A stretch of 64,000 bases of DNA, from positions 804,610 through 868,609 of the forward strand of contig NZ_SOBW01000008.1 in the NCBI RefSeq assembly GCF_004364975.1, read 5' to 3'. The DNA is from Gelidibacter sediminis (GTDB lineage Bacteria > Bacteroidota > Bacteroidia > Flavobacteriales > Flavobacteriaceae). The notes beneath the pieces were generated by a model. That model searched no databases. It was not told the DNA's origin and saw only the letters and a list, made by a program, of their open reading frames with translations. The translations under genes were made by a program, and so were the position numbers. Of this stretch, positions 8,482 to 17,320 are shown piece by piece (the first letter of the stretch is position 1; each line of letters begins with the position of its first letter).

Positions 8482-9152
8482 GAGATGACCTCAAGTTTAT
8501 AACCTACACCGTACACTGCTTCAATAGTTATGGTGGCATGCTCAAGTTTTTTTCTGAGATTCTTAATTTGTGAATAAATAAAATCAAAACTGTCTGCTTG
8601 GTCAATATGATCTCCCCACACATGTTCTGCTAAGGCTGTTTTGGTTACCAATCTTTTTTTATTAGTAATCAGGTACATCAAGATATCATACTCTTTTCGG
8701 TTTAGCACTAAGGGTTGGTTCTCAACCATGACTTCTCTGGTTTCAGGAAAAATGGATACATTACCAATACTAATATGAGGGTTGCCATCAAAATGACGAC
8801 GTCTTAACACCGCTTTTACCCGTGCATGAAGTTCAGACATATGAAAGGGTTTTGGTAGATAATCATCAGCACCTAAATTCAGACCTGCCAATTTATCGTC
8901 TAATGAGTCTTTGGCAGAGACAATAATTACACCTTCATCTTTCCCAGAAGCCTTCAAAGTTTTTAATAATTCTAATCCATTGCCATCAGGTAATGTAATA
9001 TCCAACAAAATACAATCATAATCATAAACCCCAATTTTATGAAGCGCAGCAGAATAATCAGTAGCCGTTTCTACAATATAATGTTGACGTTCCAAGGTCT
9101 GCCTCATATTCTCCAACATTTCGGGTTCGTCTTCTATAATCAATAATTTCAT
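8478..9152 (-). CDS. OmpR/PhoB-family response regulator
   Basis: 224 residues with a receiver domain followed by a winged-helix DNA-binding domain. The phosphoacceptor is Asp51 (LLDITLPDG), the acidic pocket is EDE at 7-9, and the conserved Lys101 lies in LPKPF. The C-terminal part has LNRKEYDILMYLITNKKRLVTK and the recognition-helix region DSFDFIYSQIKNLRKKL. I chose the ATG at 9152 (MKLLIIEDEP) because the receiver begins there; the in-frame extension to 9173 adds seven residues with no family match. It precedes the kinase and overlaps it by 4 bases. Confidence 0.94.
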   Translation of the reverse strand: MKLLIIEDEPEMLENMRQTLERQHYIVETATDYSAALHKIGVYDYDCILLDITLPDGNGLELLKTLKASGKDEGVIIVSAKDSLDDKLAGLNLGADDYLPKPFHMSELHARVKAVLRRRHFDGNPHISIGNVSIFPETREVMVENQPLVLNRKEYDILMYLITNKKRLVTKTALAEHVWGDHIDQADSFDFIYSQIKNLRKKLEHATITIEAVYGVGYKLEVIS

Positions 9153-9345
9153 AAAGAGCGTTTTTTGTTGCAATCTTACTATTGAAAACTATAATCATTT
9201 AGGAATACTTCTAAAATAATCAAAATGGTTTTGGTGCAACGGTGGATAAATAGAATTTTAGAAAAGCTTAACATATAAAAATTGTTATTCCTAATTTGTT
9301 ACAGTTTTGGGCCCTTTCTTTGTATCAAATTAAAATAATAATATC

Positions 9346-9786
9346 ATGAAAAATTTAAAAATAGCCGCTGTACTATTATTTGCAACAGCAACTATTAGTG
9401 CACAAGATTTAAAAACTAATGAAGTACCAGCTGTAGTACAAAATGCGTTTTCTACTGCCCATAATAACGCAACTGATGTGGAATGGGAAAAAAAAGCTGA
9501 GCACTATAAAGTAGAGTTTGAAGTCAATAACATGGAACGGGATATATGGTATGATAGCAACGGGGCTGTTGTAAAGTCGGAAATGGAAATTTCAGAAGGT
9601 GAATTGCCTGCAGCCGTTGCAAAAGCTGTTAAGGATGCATATACCGATTACAAAATCGATTCAATAGATGTGCTTGAAATGAATGGAGAAAAAACATATG
9701 AGATTGAAATTGAAAAGGGTTGGTTAAAAGAACGTAAGCTGATTATAGATGCTACGGGAAAAGTGATCAGCGATTTAGAAGATTAA
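9346..9786 (+). CDS. PepSY-like secreted protein
   Basis: A 146-residue exported protein: signal peptide (residues 1-19, ATISAQ) and then two PepSY-like (DUF2874/BLIP-like) repeats, around VPAVVQNAFSTAHNNATDVEWEK and LPAAVAKAVKDAYTDYKID, each followed by a YKVEFE or YEIEIE strand and a glycine turn. The mature protein is acidic. Relatives are periplasmic and of unknown mechanism, and commonly lie beside two-component systems, as here (the regulator gene is divergent, with a shared 193-base control region). A strong terminator follows at 9812. Confidence 0.82.
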   Translation: MKNLKIAAVLLFATATISAQDLKTNEVPAVVQNAFSTAHNNATDVEWEKKAEHYKVEFEVNNMERDIWYDSNGAVVKSEMEISEGELPAAVAKAVKDAYTDYKIDSIDVLEMNGEKTYEIEIEKGWLKERKLIIDATGKVISDLED

Positions 9787-9811
9787 TTTATTATAGTGTA
9801 GTGATTTAATT

Positions 9812-9847
9812 AAAGGGATTGAAACAGCGTTTCTATCCCTTTTTTTA
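9812..9847 (+). terminator. Rho-independent terminator after the PepSY-like gene
   Basis: AAAGGGAT pairs with ATCCCTTT, and inside it GAAAC pairs with GTTTC around AGC. The stem is followed by seven T residues. Confidence 0.85.
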
Positions 9848-9862
9848 TAATATAAATTTTTA

Positions 9863-10546
9863 ATGTATATATCAGAGTATCGCGTTTTACTAATATTGAT
9901 TATCCTTTTTTTATCTTTAAAAACAAGGTCGCAGAATACCTTATCAAGTTATTTTGAACCATCAATTTCGCTATCATATCAAGTCAGTTCGAAGTACAGT
10001 CATAATTTTGGAATTGAAAGCAGAAATAGTATATATCATAATGATAAATTAGTCTTTAAGATGAAGCAAATTGATATCTCCCATTTATCTGAATTCCAAT
10101 GGAACGCACAATATGCTATTGGATTTGGGCTACAATTCCGTTCAGAACATACGTTTGATACTACCAAAAAAAATGAGTTCAGGCTGCAACAAGAGTTGGC
10201 CTATAGCCCTTCTTCCAAAAATTTACAAATACATCATAGGTGGCGCATTGAGCAACGACTATATACGTCAGTTTCAAAACACCGATTTAGATACCAATTA
10301 AACTATAAAATTCCATTGACGCCAAAGCAAGTTTACGAGACGTACGTGACAATTGAAACTGAAAGTCTGTTAGAACTAGCTAAAACTCAAAAGCCAGAAT
10401 TAGAGCAGCGGGTTGGCATGGGTGTTGAATAGACGTTGAATACAAGTTCCTCATTCCAAATAGGTTTAGAATATCAATTGGAGAATTTTACACAGCAATT
10501 ACAACATGAAATTTTTATTTCTGCCGAATTGGGCCTTGAGCTATAA
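9863..10546 (+). pseudogene. DUF2490 outer-membrane protein gene interrupted by TAG
   Basis: The open frame from ATG 9863 stops at TAG 10430-10432 after 189 residues, yet the same frame continues without interruption to TAA at 10546 and reads TLNTSSSFQIGLEYQ, LENFTQQLQHEIF and ISAELGLEL, which are beta-strands closing a DUF2490 barrel (227 codons in all). The part before the stop has a signal peptide (LILFLSLKTRSQ), alternating barrel strands, WRIEQRLY, FRYQLNYKIPL and the family-like ELAKTQKPELEQRVGMGVE. The TAG fits a CAG-to-TAG change. A protein lacking the last two strands of the barrel is unlikely to insert. It follows the PepSY-like gene and its terminator by 16 bases. Confidence 0.75.
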
Positions 10547-10602
10547 CAATTTTTAAAATAATCTTCATCCCACACAAGCCAGATCTATGACAGACTAATG
10601 CT

Positions 10603-10752
10603 TTATTCCGGCTGTTCAGAATCATCAGTTTTTTTGCCACTCATCATAAAGCTTATAATTATGCCTACTAAGGCAATGCACACCAGTGCAAAAATTATGA
10701 TCATTATTACGCCATTGTTCCAATTGGCATCTAAAAATGTTGGTTGATACAT
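10603..10752 (-). CDS. 49-residue single-span membrane protein
   Basis: A short frame: start ATG at 10752, stop at 10603, reading MYQPTFLDANWNNGVIMIII, FALVCIALVGIIISFMMSG, then KKTDDSEQPE. One clear membrane helix (about residues 14-36) has an uncharged N-terminal side and a charged cytoplasmic tail. The amino-acid pattern and clean ends suggest a real small gene, perhaps related to the tiny membrane proteins that accompany electron-transfer or transport complexes, but I do not recognise it. Confidence 0.6.
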   Translation of the reverse strand: MYQPTFLDANWNNGVIMIIIFALVCIALVGIIISFMMSGKKTDDSEQPE

Positions 10753-10920
10753 CGTATTTATATTAAGTTGTCATCCAAAATTAAACCTTTACGCACATAT
10801 TAAAAATGATTAATGTCAGCTAACTCCAACATAAAAACTAATGATTTGATACTATTAAAAATTCTTTCATAATATTCATTAAAATAAGCATGAAATCATT
10901 TTTTAAATATGGAAATTGTA

Positions 10921-10928
10921 TAATTTTG
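10921..10928 (+). promoter_or_regulatory. Possible promoter -7 box
   Basis: TAATTTTG fits TAnnTTTG, 22 bases before the ATG at 10951. No clear -33 element. Confidence 0.35.
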
Positions 10929-10950
10929 CAACGCCTTAAAACACAGAAAA

Positions 10951-11322
10951 ATGAAGCCATATATTATAATGATCCTCATGTTGTTTTCAATAAGATCAGT
11001 AGCCCAAATTGATTATAAACGACAGTTGGACAGTTTAACAACAGTCCATAAAGTATGTACCATTGAAAACATGATTAGAAATCATCGGATCAAGCTCGAT
11101 CAATTAAAAAAGGAAAAGCGACGACTTAATGCCCAATTAACGGATATACAGAGTTTTAAATTGGGGCGCACAGAAGCTGAAAAAGAGGAGCAGCTCTTTG
11201 AGGTTAATACCTTACTAGAGGCAAATGCACAAGCGCTTACCAATGCAACCGTTTATTTGACATCACTGATCAATGATTTAGTTATTGCCAATGATGATGT
11301 TAAAAATTGGCCAAAAGAATAG
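10951..11322 (+). CDS. Secreted coiled-coil protein of unknown function
   Basis: 123 residues with a signal peptide (residues 1-18, IRSVAQ). The mature protein is almost entirely a charged heptad-like coiled coil: IRNHRIKLDQLKKEKRRLNA, TEAEKEEQLFEVNTLLEANA. It has one Cys (CTIENM). I recognise no family. It stands alone and runs convergent to the CDGSH gene with an inverted-repeat element between. Confidence 0.65.
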   Translation: MKPYIIMILMLFSIRSVAQIDYKRQLDSLTTVHKVCTIENMIRNHRIKLDQLKKEKRRLNAQLTDIQSFKLGRTEAEKEEQLFEVNTLLEANAQALTNATVYLTSLINDLVIANDDVKNWPKE

Positions 11323-11339
11323 TCAATTGTCAGTATAAT

Positions 11340-11407
11340 GGGAGTGTTTAATGAGTCATAATAAAGTTTAAGTCTGGTAAAGACTATATGCCATGTAAAA
11401 CACTCCC
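11340..11407. terminator. Nested inverted repeat between convergent genes
   Basis: GGGAGTGTTT (11340-11349) pairs with AAACACTCCC (11398-11407). Inside, AGTCT (11371-11375) pairs with AGACT (11381-11385) around GGTAA. The element fills the space between the stops at 11322 (+) and 11421 (-), so a bidirectional terminator is the simplest reading; the 48-base interior is unusually large and a small structured RNA is possible. Confidence 0.5.
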
Positions 11408-11420
11408 TTTACTCTGTAAA

Positions 11421-11645
11421 TCACACCTTTTTAGGGGGTAGCGCAAAGGCTACCGCATCATGCTCAAAATGGTTGCGATGTGAGCCGTCACAAAATGGTT
11501 TATTGGCAGATAGACCACATCTACATAGAGAGATCACATCTCTACCGCCTAAATCATATGCATTACCATCTTTATCTACAATTTCGAAATCTCCTTCAAC
11601 TCTTAATGAGCCATTGTTGTTAACTTTTAGGATTGTTTTACTCAT
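11421..11645 (-). CDS. CDGSH-type iron-sulfur protein
   Basis: A 74-residue protein holding one CDGSH domain. The [2Fe-2S] ligands are Cys41, Cys43, Cys52 and His56 in SLCRCGLSANKPFCDGSH, the three-Cys/one-His pattern of the family. It is a soluble cytoplasmic protein with no membrane anchor. Family members carry redox-labile clusters and are linked to iron or redox balance; the partner here is unknown. Single gene. Confidence 0.93.
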   Translation of the reverse strand: MSKTILKVNNNGSLRVEGDFEIVDKDGNAYDLGGRDVISLCRCGLSANKPFCDGSHRNHFEHDAVAFALPPKKV

Positions 11646-11911
11646 AGCAATTATATTAGATATTTTGTTAGGATATATTATGCTAATTTAGGCTAAGTTT
11701 TTCAATTTAGAAGTGAAACATTAAGTTTGGGCAGTTGACCAACTATTAAACAAAGACTTGGATGTAGAAATTGAATTTTATTAGGTCTTAACTTCAAAGT
11801 TTGTATGCTTTGCAAGGATTAACAAAGCACTAACAGAAAGAGTGCGGTAAATGCCTTAATTTAGTGATTTCAAACCATCTTAGGCCCTAGTCATTAAATA
11901 TTCTATGCCAC

Positions 11912-12922
11912 ATGAAATTTACCACCACTGCGTATTCCATATTAGATTTGGCTCTCGTTTCCGAAGGTCACAGCCTCAAACAAACCTTTAATAATTCACT
12001 TTTATTGGCGCAACACGCAGAGCGTTATGATTATACTCGTTTCTGGCTCGCTGAACATCACAACGCGGTCAATATTGGCAGTAGTGCTACCTCTGTGCTT
12101 ATAGGATATATTGCGGAAGGTACAAATACCTTGCGGATAGGCTCTGGCGGGATAATGCTTCCTAACCATTCGCCGTTAATTGTGGCCGAGCAGTTTGGGA
12201 CTTTAGGTTCCTTATATCCTAACCGGATTGACTTAGGGTTAGGTAGGGCACCAGGAACTGATAGGGAGACAGCACAGGCTATCAGATCGGATTTTATGCA
12301 AGCTGCACATTCTTTTCCTGAGGACTTGGATGCCATTCAACAATATTTCTCAACGGACAACGCACACTCTAAAATTAGAGCTACTGTAGCAGAAGGGGTT
12401 GATGTACCACTATATATTTTAGGTTCAAGTACTGATAGTGCTCATTTGGCCGCCAGAAAAGGATTGCCTTACTCTTTTGCAAGTCATTTTGCAACGCGCC
12501 ATTTGGAAGAAGCAATAGCGATTTATAGAAAGGAATTTCAACCTTCAGAGGTCTTAGCTGCGCCGTATGTTATGGCGGGGGTAAATATTATTATTGGAGA
12601 AACCGATGCTGAAGCCGAAAGTTTTGCCACGTCTTTAATCCGAATGTTTTTAGGCATATTTACAGGGAAGCGCGATTATATGCAGCCACCAACTGCCATG
12701 ACTCAGGAGTATAGAGAAATTATGGCGCATCCGCAAGTGCATCAAATGTTGAAATATTCCTTTATAGGTAGCAAAGCAACCGTTAAAGCCCAAGTGAAGG
12801 ATTTCTTAGAGACTCACAAAGTAGATGAGCTTATTGCGGTAACCAACATTTATGATATTCAAGACAGGATTCGTTCTTACGAATTGTTTGCGGAGATTAT
12901 GGAGGAGTTGAATGAAGAGTAA
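11912..12922 (+). CDS. Luciferase-like flavin-dependent monooxygenase (MsnO8 type)
   Basis: 336 residues, a TIM-barrel member of the bacterial-luciferase-like family that would use reduced FMN or F420-like flavin. The N-terminal block YSILDLALVSEGHSLKQTF, the segment RFWLAEHHN, and RIGSGGIMLPNHSPL followed by VAEQFGTLGSLYPNRIDLGL and GRAPGTD match the MsnO8/YvbT-like subgroup. Substrate unknown. The 266 bases upstream hold no gene I can support. No co-directional partner overlaps it; the helicase gene has its own promoter-like box. Confidence 0.9.
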   Translation: MKFTTTAYSILDLALVSEGHSLKQTFNNSLLLAQHAERYDYTRFWLAEHHNAVNIGSSATSVLIGYIAEGTNTLRIGSGGIMLPNHSPLIVAEQFGTLGSLYPNRIDLGLGRAPGTDRETAQAIRSDFMQAAHSFPEDLDAIQQYFSTDNAHSKIRATVAEGVDVPLYILGSSTDSAHLAARKGLPYSFASHFATRHLEEAIAIYRKEFQPSEVLAAPYVMAGVNIIIGETDAEAESFATSLIRMFLGIFTGKRDYMQPPTAMTQEYREIMAHPQVHQMLKYSFIGSKATVKAQVKDFLETHKVDELIAVTNIYDIQDRIRSYELFAEIMEELNEE

Positions 12923-13014
12923 ATTGAGCCACATTTAAGACCATTTCATATTAGTGTAAGACCTTACCAAGGCATTAATATCCCATACCATGTCATTCTC
13001 TGCAAAAGTGTGGT

Positions 13015-13022
13015 TATCTTTG
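13015..13022 (+). promoter_or_regulatory. Possible promoter -7 box for the DEAD-box operon
   Basis: TATCTTTG fits TAnnTTTG 14 bases before the ATG at 13037. Because it overlaps the upstream in-frame ATG at 13010, it favours 13037 as the true start. Confidence 0.4.
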
Positions 13023-13036
13023 CCAAAAATATTTTT

Positions 13037-14383
13037 ATGTCGCAATCATTTTCTGATTTAGGTATCAATAATCAATTACAACAAAGTTTAAAAATTTTAA
13101 ACATTTCTGTACCTACAGAAATTCAAATAAAAACCATTCCAGTTATTCTAAATCAGAACGAAGATGTTGTGGTATTGGCAAAAACTGGAACCGGGAAAAC
13201 TGCAGCTTTTGGTTTGCCTTTGTTGCAATTAATTGATGCTGAAAACACGGCTGTACAAGCCCTAATTTTAGCACCTACAAGAGAATTAGGACAACAAATT
13301 TTTAATAATATTACTGCCATTGCTGGAGAAAGCTCACAACTTTCTATAGCTTCCGTTTGTGGCGGAATCCCCATCAAATCGCAAATAGAACGTTTAAAAT
13401 TGACCACTCATATCGTAATTGCAACTCCAGGAAGATTACTTGACTTGGTTAAACGTGGTGCCATTGATCTCAAGAATATTCAATATTTAGTTTTGGATGA
13501 AGCAGATGAAATGGTCAGCACTTTAAAAGATGAGGTCGACGCCATCATTAAAAGCATTCCAAAATCGAGACGTACCCTATTGTTCACTGCTACCATGCCT
13601 GGAGCCATCAAACAATTGGTTCAAAATTACATGTCAAAACATGTGTTACATATAGAAGCTGATATGGCATCTGTTGGACATCAGGGTATAGATCATCAAT
13701 ATGTGGTGGTGGAGCCTATTGAGAAATTGGAGGTATTGCTACATTTTTTAAATTCAAAAGAAGGTGAACGCGGTATCATCTTTTGTAAAACGAAAGCAGC
13801 TGTTAATAAGCTAGCCAAAAATTTAGCTATCAATAAATTTCCTTCCGGAGCGCTTCACGGGAGTTTGACTCAGGGGATTCGCGATCGGATTATGGGGCAA
13901 TTTAGGGAAGGGTATATTGATATTTTAGTAGCTACAGATCTGGCAGCGCGTGGTATTGATGTTAAAGAAGTCTCCTACGTAGTCAATTATCATTTGCCGG
14001 ACACTTATGAAGCTTATGTGCATAGAAGTGGGCGTACGGCAAGAGCAGGTGCTAAAGGATTATCCTTAACCATTCTGCAACAGGAAGAAGTTGAAGATAT
14101 TGCCGATTTTGAGAATGAACTAGGCATTGTTTTCAGCACAATTAAAAAAGCAGACGCCCAAAGTATTGAAGAGAATAACACCCTTTTATGGGCCAAAAAA
14201 ATATTCAAGACCAAGCCTAATCGAGACGTTTCGGAAGATCTAAAATCGAAGATTAAAACTGTTTTTCATCATTTAACCAAAGAGGAGTTGGTGGATAAAA
14301 TCCTGGCGAATTACTTGGCACAATCTCATATTGAAACGCCTAAACCAGCAGTTTCTAAGTCACCTAAAAAGAATAAAAAATAA
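13037..14383 (+). CDS. DEAD-box RNA helicase
   Basis: A 448-residue SF2 RNA helicase. In order: Q-motif (FSDLGI...PTEIQ, 5-30), motif I AKTGTGKT (48-55), Ia PTRELGQQ (80-87), Ib TPGRLLD (130-136), II DEAD (154-157), III TAT (184-186), then the second domain with IIFCKTKA, ATDLAARGID and HRSGRTARAG. The C-terminal tail is short, Lys-rich and ends KSPKKNKK, a likely RNA-binding extension. It probably remodels ribosomal or structured mRNA. The stop overlaps the start of the next helicase gene by one base (TAATG), so both are made together. Confidence 0.94.
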   Translation: MSQSFSDLGINNQLQQSLKILNISVPTEIQIKTIPVILNQNEDVVVLAKTGTGKTAAFGLPLLQLIDAENTAVQALILAPTRELGQQIFNNITAIAGESSQLSIASVCGGIPIKSQIERLKLTTHIVIATPGRLLDLVKRGAIDLKNIQYLVLDEADEMVSTLKDEVDAIIKSIPKSRRTLLFTATMPGAIKQLVQNYMSKHVLHIEADMASVGHQGIDHQYVVVEPIEKLEVLLHFLNSKEGERGIIFCKTKAAVNKLAKNLAINKFPSGALHGSLTQGIRDRIMGQFREGYIDILVATDLAARGIDVKEVSYVVNYHLPDTYEAYVHRSGRTARAGAKGLSLTILQQEEVEDIADFENELGIVFSTIKKADAQSIEENNTLLWAKKIFKTKPNRDVSEDLKSKIKTVFHHLTKEELVDKILANYLAQSHIETPKPAVSKSPKKNKK

Positions 14384-15696
14384 TGGCAAATACAATCAAA
14401 GACCAACAGGATATTTTAGATAAATTAAATATCCAAACCTTGCACCCAATGCAGGAGGAGGCCATTTCCGTAATTTCAGAAAACGTCAACACCATTTTAT
14501 TGTCCCCAACAGGCACAGGAAAAACATTGGCGTTTTTATTACCATTATTAGATACACTAGATCCAACAGAAAGTGATGTTCAGGCATTAATCATTGTGCC
14601 ATCGCGAGAACTCGCCATTCAAATTGAGCAAGTCGCTAGAAATATGGGTTCTGGGTTTAAGATTAATGCAGTTTATGGTGGAAGGCCAATGGCTAAAGAT
14701 AAAATTGAGCTGAAGCATACACCAGCGGTTTTAATTGGTACGCCTGGTCGAATTTTGGATCATTTTGATGCCGATCGTTTTTCGAAGAAAAGTATAAAAA
14801 CACTTATTTTAGATGAGTTCGATAAATCTCTTGAAGATGGATTTGAGGACGAGATGAAACATATAATTGGTCAGTTACCAAGTATTAATAAGCGCATCCT
14901 TACGAGTGCCACTCAACTTGAAAAAATTCCAGGATTTGTGCGTTTGGATAAACCCGTAACTGTTAATTATCTAAATGTTAAACGTAAATCTACACTATCT
15001 ATTAGAACCGTGGTGTCTCAAAAGCCAAATAAACTACCTATACTACTAGAGCTTTTACACCATATTGGTAATGAGCAAGGCATCATATTTTGTAATTTGA
15101 GAGAAGATATAGACCGATTGAGTCACTTTTTAAAGCGCAACAATATAAGTCATTCGGCTTTTTCTGGAGGTATGGAGCAGCAGGATAGAGAACGATCTCT
15201 TATCACTTTTAGAAATGGCACGAGTCAAATATTGTTAGCGACGGATTTGGCCTCGAGGGGGATTGACATTCCTGAGCTTAAATTCATCATTCATTACGCA
15301 TTACCAAAACATAAGGAAGAATTCATCCATAGAAATGGTAGAACTGCGAGAGTCAATAGTAAAGGAACGGCATATATTTTAAAAGGTAGTGATGAAACCT
15401 TGCCAGATTTTGTCAACGATGCTCAAGGTATAAAGATTTCCAAAAAGGCACCTGTTACAGCACCACAATGGGAAACCCTATTTATTTCCGGTGGCCGAAA
15501 AGATAAAATCTCAAAAGGCGATATTGTGGGGCTTTTTATGAAACAAGGAGGACTTACGCAGGAGCAATTGGGTACTATTGAGCTCAAACAAGATTGTGCA
15601 TTTATTGCTGTGCCACTAAATGAAGCTAAACGCATCGTCAGCCTTCTGGACAATACGCGCTTGAAGAAGAAAAAAGTAAGGATAAGGGTATTGTAA
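14383..15696 (+). CDS. DEAD-box-like helicase with DEFD motif II and DbpA-type RNA-binding domain
   Basis: 437 residues. Motif I SPTGTGKT (41-48), Ia PSRELAIQ, Ib TPGRILD, motif II DEFD (144-147) in place of DEAD, motif III SAT (175-177), and in domain two FCNLRED, ATDLASRGIDIPE and HRNGRTARV. The Q-motif is shortened (LNIQTLHPMQ). The last ~75 residues, including GGRKDKISKGDIVGLF and CAFIAVPLNEAKRIV, match the DbpA RNA-binding domain that in DbpA contacts 23S rRNA. Asp and Glu of motif II needed for ATP hydrolysis are kept, so activity is expected. I infer a ribosome-assembly role; the paired upstream helicase overlaps by one base. Confidence 0.92.
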   Translation: MANTIKDQQDILDKLNIQTLHPMQEEAISVISENVNTILLSPTGTGKTLAFLLPLLDTLDPTESDVQALIIVPSRELAIQIEQVARNMGSGFKINAVYGGRPMAKDKIELKHTPAVLIGTPGRILDHFDADRFSKKSIKTLILDEFDKSLEDGFEDEMKHIIGQLPSINKRILTSATQLEKIPGFVRLDKPVTVNYLNVKRKSTLSIRTVVSQKPNKLPILLELLHHIGNEQGIIFCNLREDIDRLSHFLKRNNISHSAFSGGMEQQDRERSLITFRNGTSQILLATDLASRGIDIPELKFIIHYALPKHKEEFIHRNGRTARVNSKGTAYILKGSDETLPDFVNDAQGIKISKKAPVTAPQWETLFISGGRKDKISKGDIVGLFMKQGGLTQEQLGTIELKQDCAFIAVPLNEAKRIVSLLDNTRLKKKKVRIRVL

Positions 15697-15715
15697 TTAG
15701 AGATATGAACCCTTA

Positions 15716-16456
15716 TTATTCTTTAATTCTGATCGGTTTCAAGCGAATTATACCTACGGCATCCAAGATTCTAATAACTAAGTAAGTCATATCAATTTCA
15801 TACCATTTTACGCCAAAGTTTGCTCTACTGGCGTGTCTGTGGTGGTTATTGTGATAGCCTTCACCCATCATTAAAAAATCAAAACGGAATAAATTCTTAC
15901 TGGTGTTTTTCATTTTATAATTGACATAGCCATAAATATGTCCAAACCAATTGATGATTACACCGTGGATTGGCGCCATTAAAAAAGTAACAGGAAGTAA
16001 AAGCCATTGCCACCATGCCGTTGCGAAGTATACAAATACTAAAACATAAAAGGTTATCCAAAGCAATCTTGAAAAACGAGAGCCTGCAAACTTATCAAAG
16101 GCAGCCCATTGTGGTACATTTTTAGTGAATTTCTGATCTACTTCTACCCGTTGATCGTTAATATCTTGATAGATAGTTTTCGTTTTCCACATCATCGCGA
16201 ATAAATTATCGTCGTAAGAAGGGGAGTGTGGATCTTTTTCAGTATCTGTATAAGCATGGTGCATACGGTGCATGATGCCGTAACCATAGGCACTCAAATA
16301 ACTGGAACCTTGAAAAATCCAAGTGAGTACAAAAGTGATGCGTTCCATTGTTTTAGACATCGTGAACACTTGATGTGCAGCGTAGCGGTGTAAAAAGAAT
16401 GACTGAAAGAATAGGCCGCCGTACCAAAGTACTAAAACGAAAATAACAATTACCAT
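15716..16456 (-). CDS. Delta-9-type acyl-CoA/acyl-lipid desaturase
   Basis: A 246-residue integral-membrane di-iron desaturase. All three histidine boxes are present: HRYAAH (about 23-28), HRMHH (near 64-68), and HNNHH in GEGYHNNHHRHASRANFG. At least four hydrophobic segments. It introduces a double bond into saturated acyl chains, adjusting membrane fluidity. Length is at the short end but normal for bacterial desaturases. Convergent with the helicase pair, and 70 bases from the Crp-type regulator on the same strand, which could control it (inference). Confidence 0.92.
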   Translation of the reverse strand: MVIVIFVLVLWYGGLFFQSFFLHRYAAHQVFTMSKTMERITFVLTWIFQGSSYLSAYGYGIMHRMHHAYTDTEKDPHSPSYDDNLFAMMWKTKTIYQDINDQRVEVDQKFTKNVPQWAAFDKFAGSRFSRLLWITFYVLVFVYFATAWWQWLLLPVTFLMAPIHGVIINWFGHIYGYVNYKMKNTSKNLFRFDFLMMGEGYHNNHHRHASRANFGVKWYEIDMTYLVIRILDAVGIIRLKPIRIKE

Positions 16457-16525
16457 AAAAAACTTTTTTTACAAAGGTAAACTGATAGCAGTCGCAAAAC
16501 AATGAACCTAGGTCAAGTAATCTTA

Positions 16526-17095
16526 TTATAAACGTTTTCTAATTCGGCTAAGTGCCTGAGCTGTAATGCCAATATATGAGCTGATGTATTTTAACGGAAT
16601 AACTTTTAGGAGTTCTGGGCGTTCCTTAAAGAGCTTCATATAGCGCTCTTCAGCACTAAGGTTTAATAGGTTCTGCTCACGTTTAGATTTGATTAAAAAG
16701 AGTCGTTCCGCTGTTAAGCGACCAATGAGGTTGCCAATTTGTGTGGTTTTATAAACTTCTTGTAAGTCGTCATAAGAGATGCTCAAAAGTGTTGTCTCCG
16801 TGAGTGCTTGAACCTGATAAGCGGACGGTGTTTGGGTTAGAAAGGAGTCATATGCACTGACAAACTGATCTTTAAAACTAAAACCAAAAGTGATTTCTTT
16901 TTCTGGATTGTCTTTAGGTATAAATAAACGTACAACACCTGATTCAATGAATGAAATATAATTTTCAATCTCATTGACTTTTAAAAAAACGGACTTTTTA
17001 GGAATAACACGACGGTGCAATTTTGAAGTGAAAAAATCCCAATCTTCGTCGGCTATAATGGCAATTTGATCAAGATAAGCTCTGATTTGATTCAC
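16526..17095 (-). CDS. Crp/Fnr-family transcriptional regulator
   Basis: 189 residues: a cyclic-nucleotide-binding-like beta roll (to about 115; FIESGVVRLFI, EITFGFSFKDQFVSAYDSFL) and a C-terminal helix-turn-helix (PLKYISSYIGITAQALSRIRKRL region). No N-terminal cysteine cluster, so it is not a classical oxygen-sensing Fnr. This is the common Bacteroidota Crp-like type whose ligands are mostly unknown. It lies between the desaturase and the NO reductase genes on the same strand, but a terminator at 17272 separates it from the latter. Confidence 0.9.
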   Translation of the reverse strand: MNQIRAYLDQIAIIADEDWDFFTSKLHRRVIPKKSVFLKVNEIENYISFIESGVVRLFIPKDNPEKEITFGFSFKDQFVSAYDSFLTQTPSAYQVQALTETTLLSISYDDLQEVYKTTQIGNLIGRLTAERLFLIKSKREQNLLNLSAEERYMKLFKERPELLKVIPLKYISSYIGITAQALSRIRKRL

Positions 17096-17271
17096 GGTGC
17101 TGTTATGAGGGTTTTACGAAGGTGCAAAGATAAGGATTTGGCTTGGTTTGACAATTTCAAACTTAGAGGTTTAAAACATGATAGATGATCGCACTGATGT
17201 TGCAAATAATGTCTCATCACCAAAATGGTTATGAACCAAGATATAAAGTTGAATTAGCATTATGGAAATAT

Positions 17272-17304
17272 AAAAAAGGTCAGTATATGCTACTGACCTT
17301 TTTT
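17272..17304. terminator. Strong bidirectional terminator after norB
   Basis: AAAAAAGGTCAGTA and TACTGACCTTTTTT make a perfect 14-bp stem around TATGC. It lies 17 bases beyond the NO reductase stop on the minus strand. Confidence 0.9.
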
Positions 17305-17320
17305 AAGTGTTTTAATATAT

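Noticed and set aside
1665-10432. TAG codons inside two otherwise readable genes (1665 and 10430), hinting at stop-codon reassignment
   Set aside because: TAG also ends intact genes here (for example 35775-35777 and the one at 38513), and the first gene also has a frameshift, so independent decay is simpler.
11700-11870. Open stretch reading WAVDQLLNKDLDVEIEF with one stop, perhaps a gene remnant
   Set aside because: Too short, interrupted and without a recognisable family.
14383-15696. DEFD motif considered a sign of a dead helicase
   Set aside because: The Asp and Glu of motif II, Walker A, SAT and the arginine finger region are all intact.
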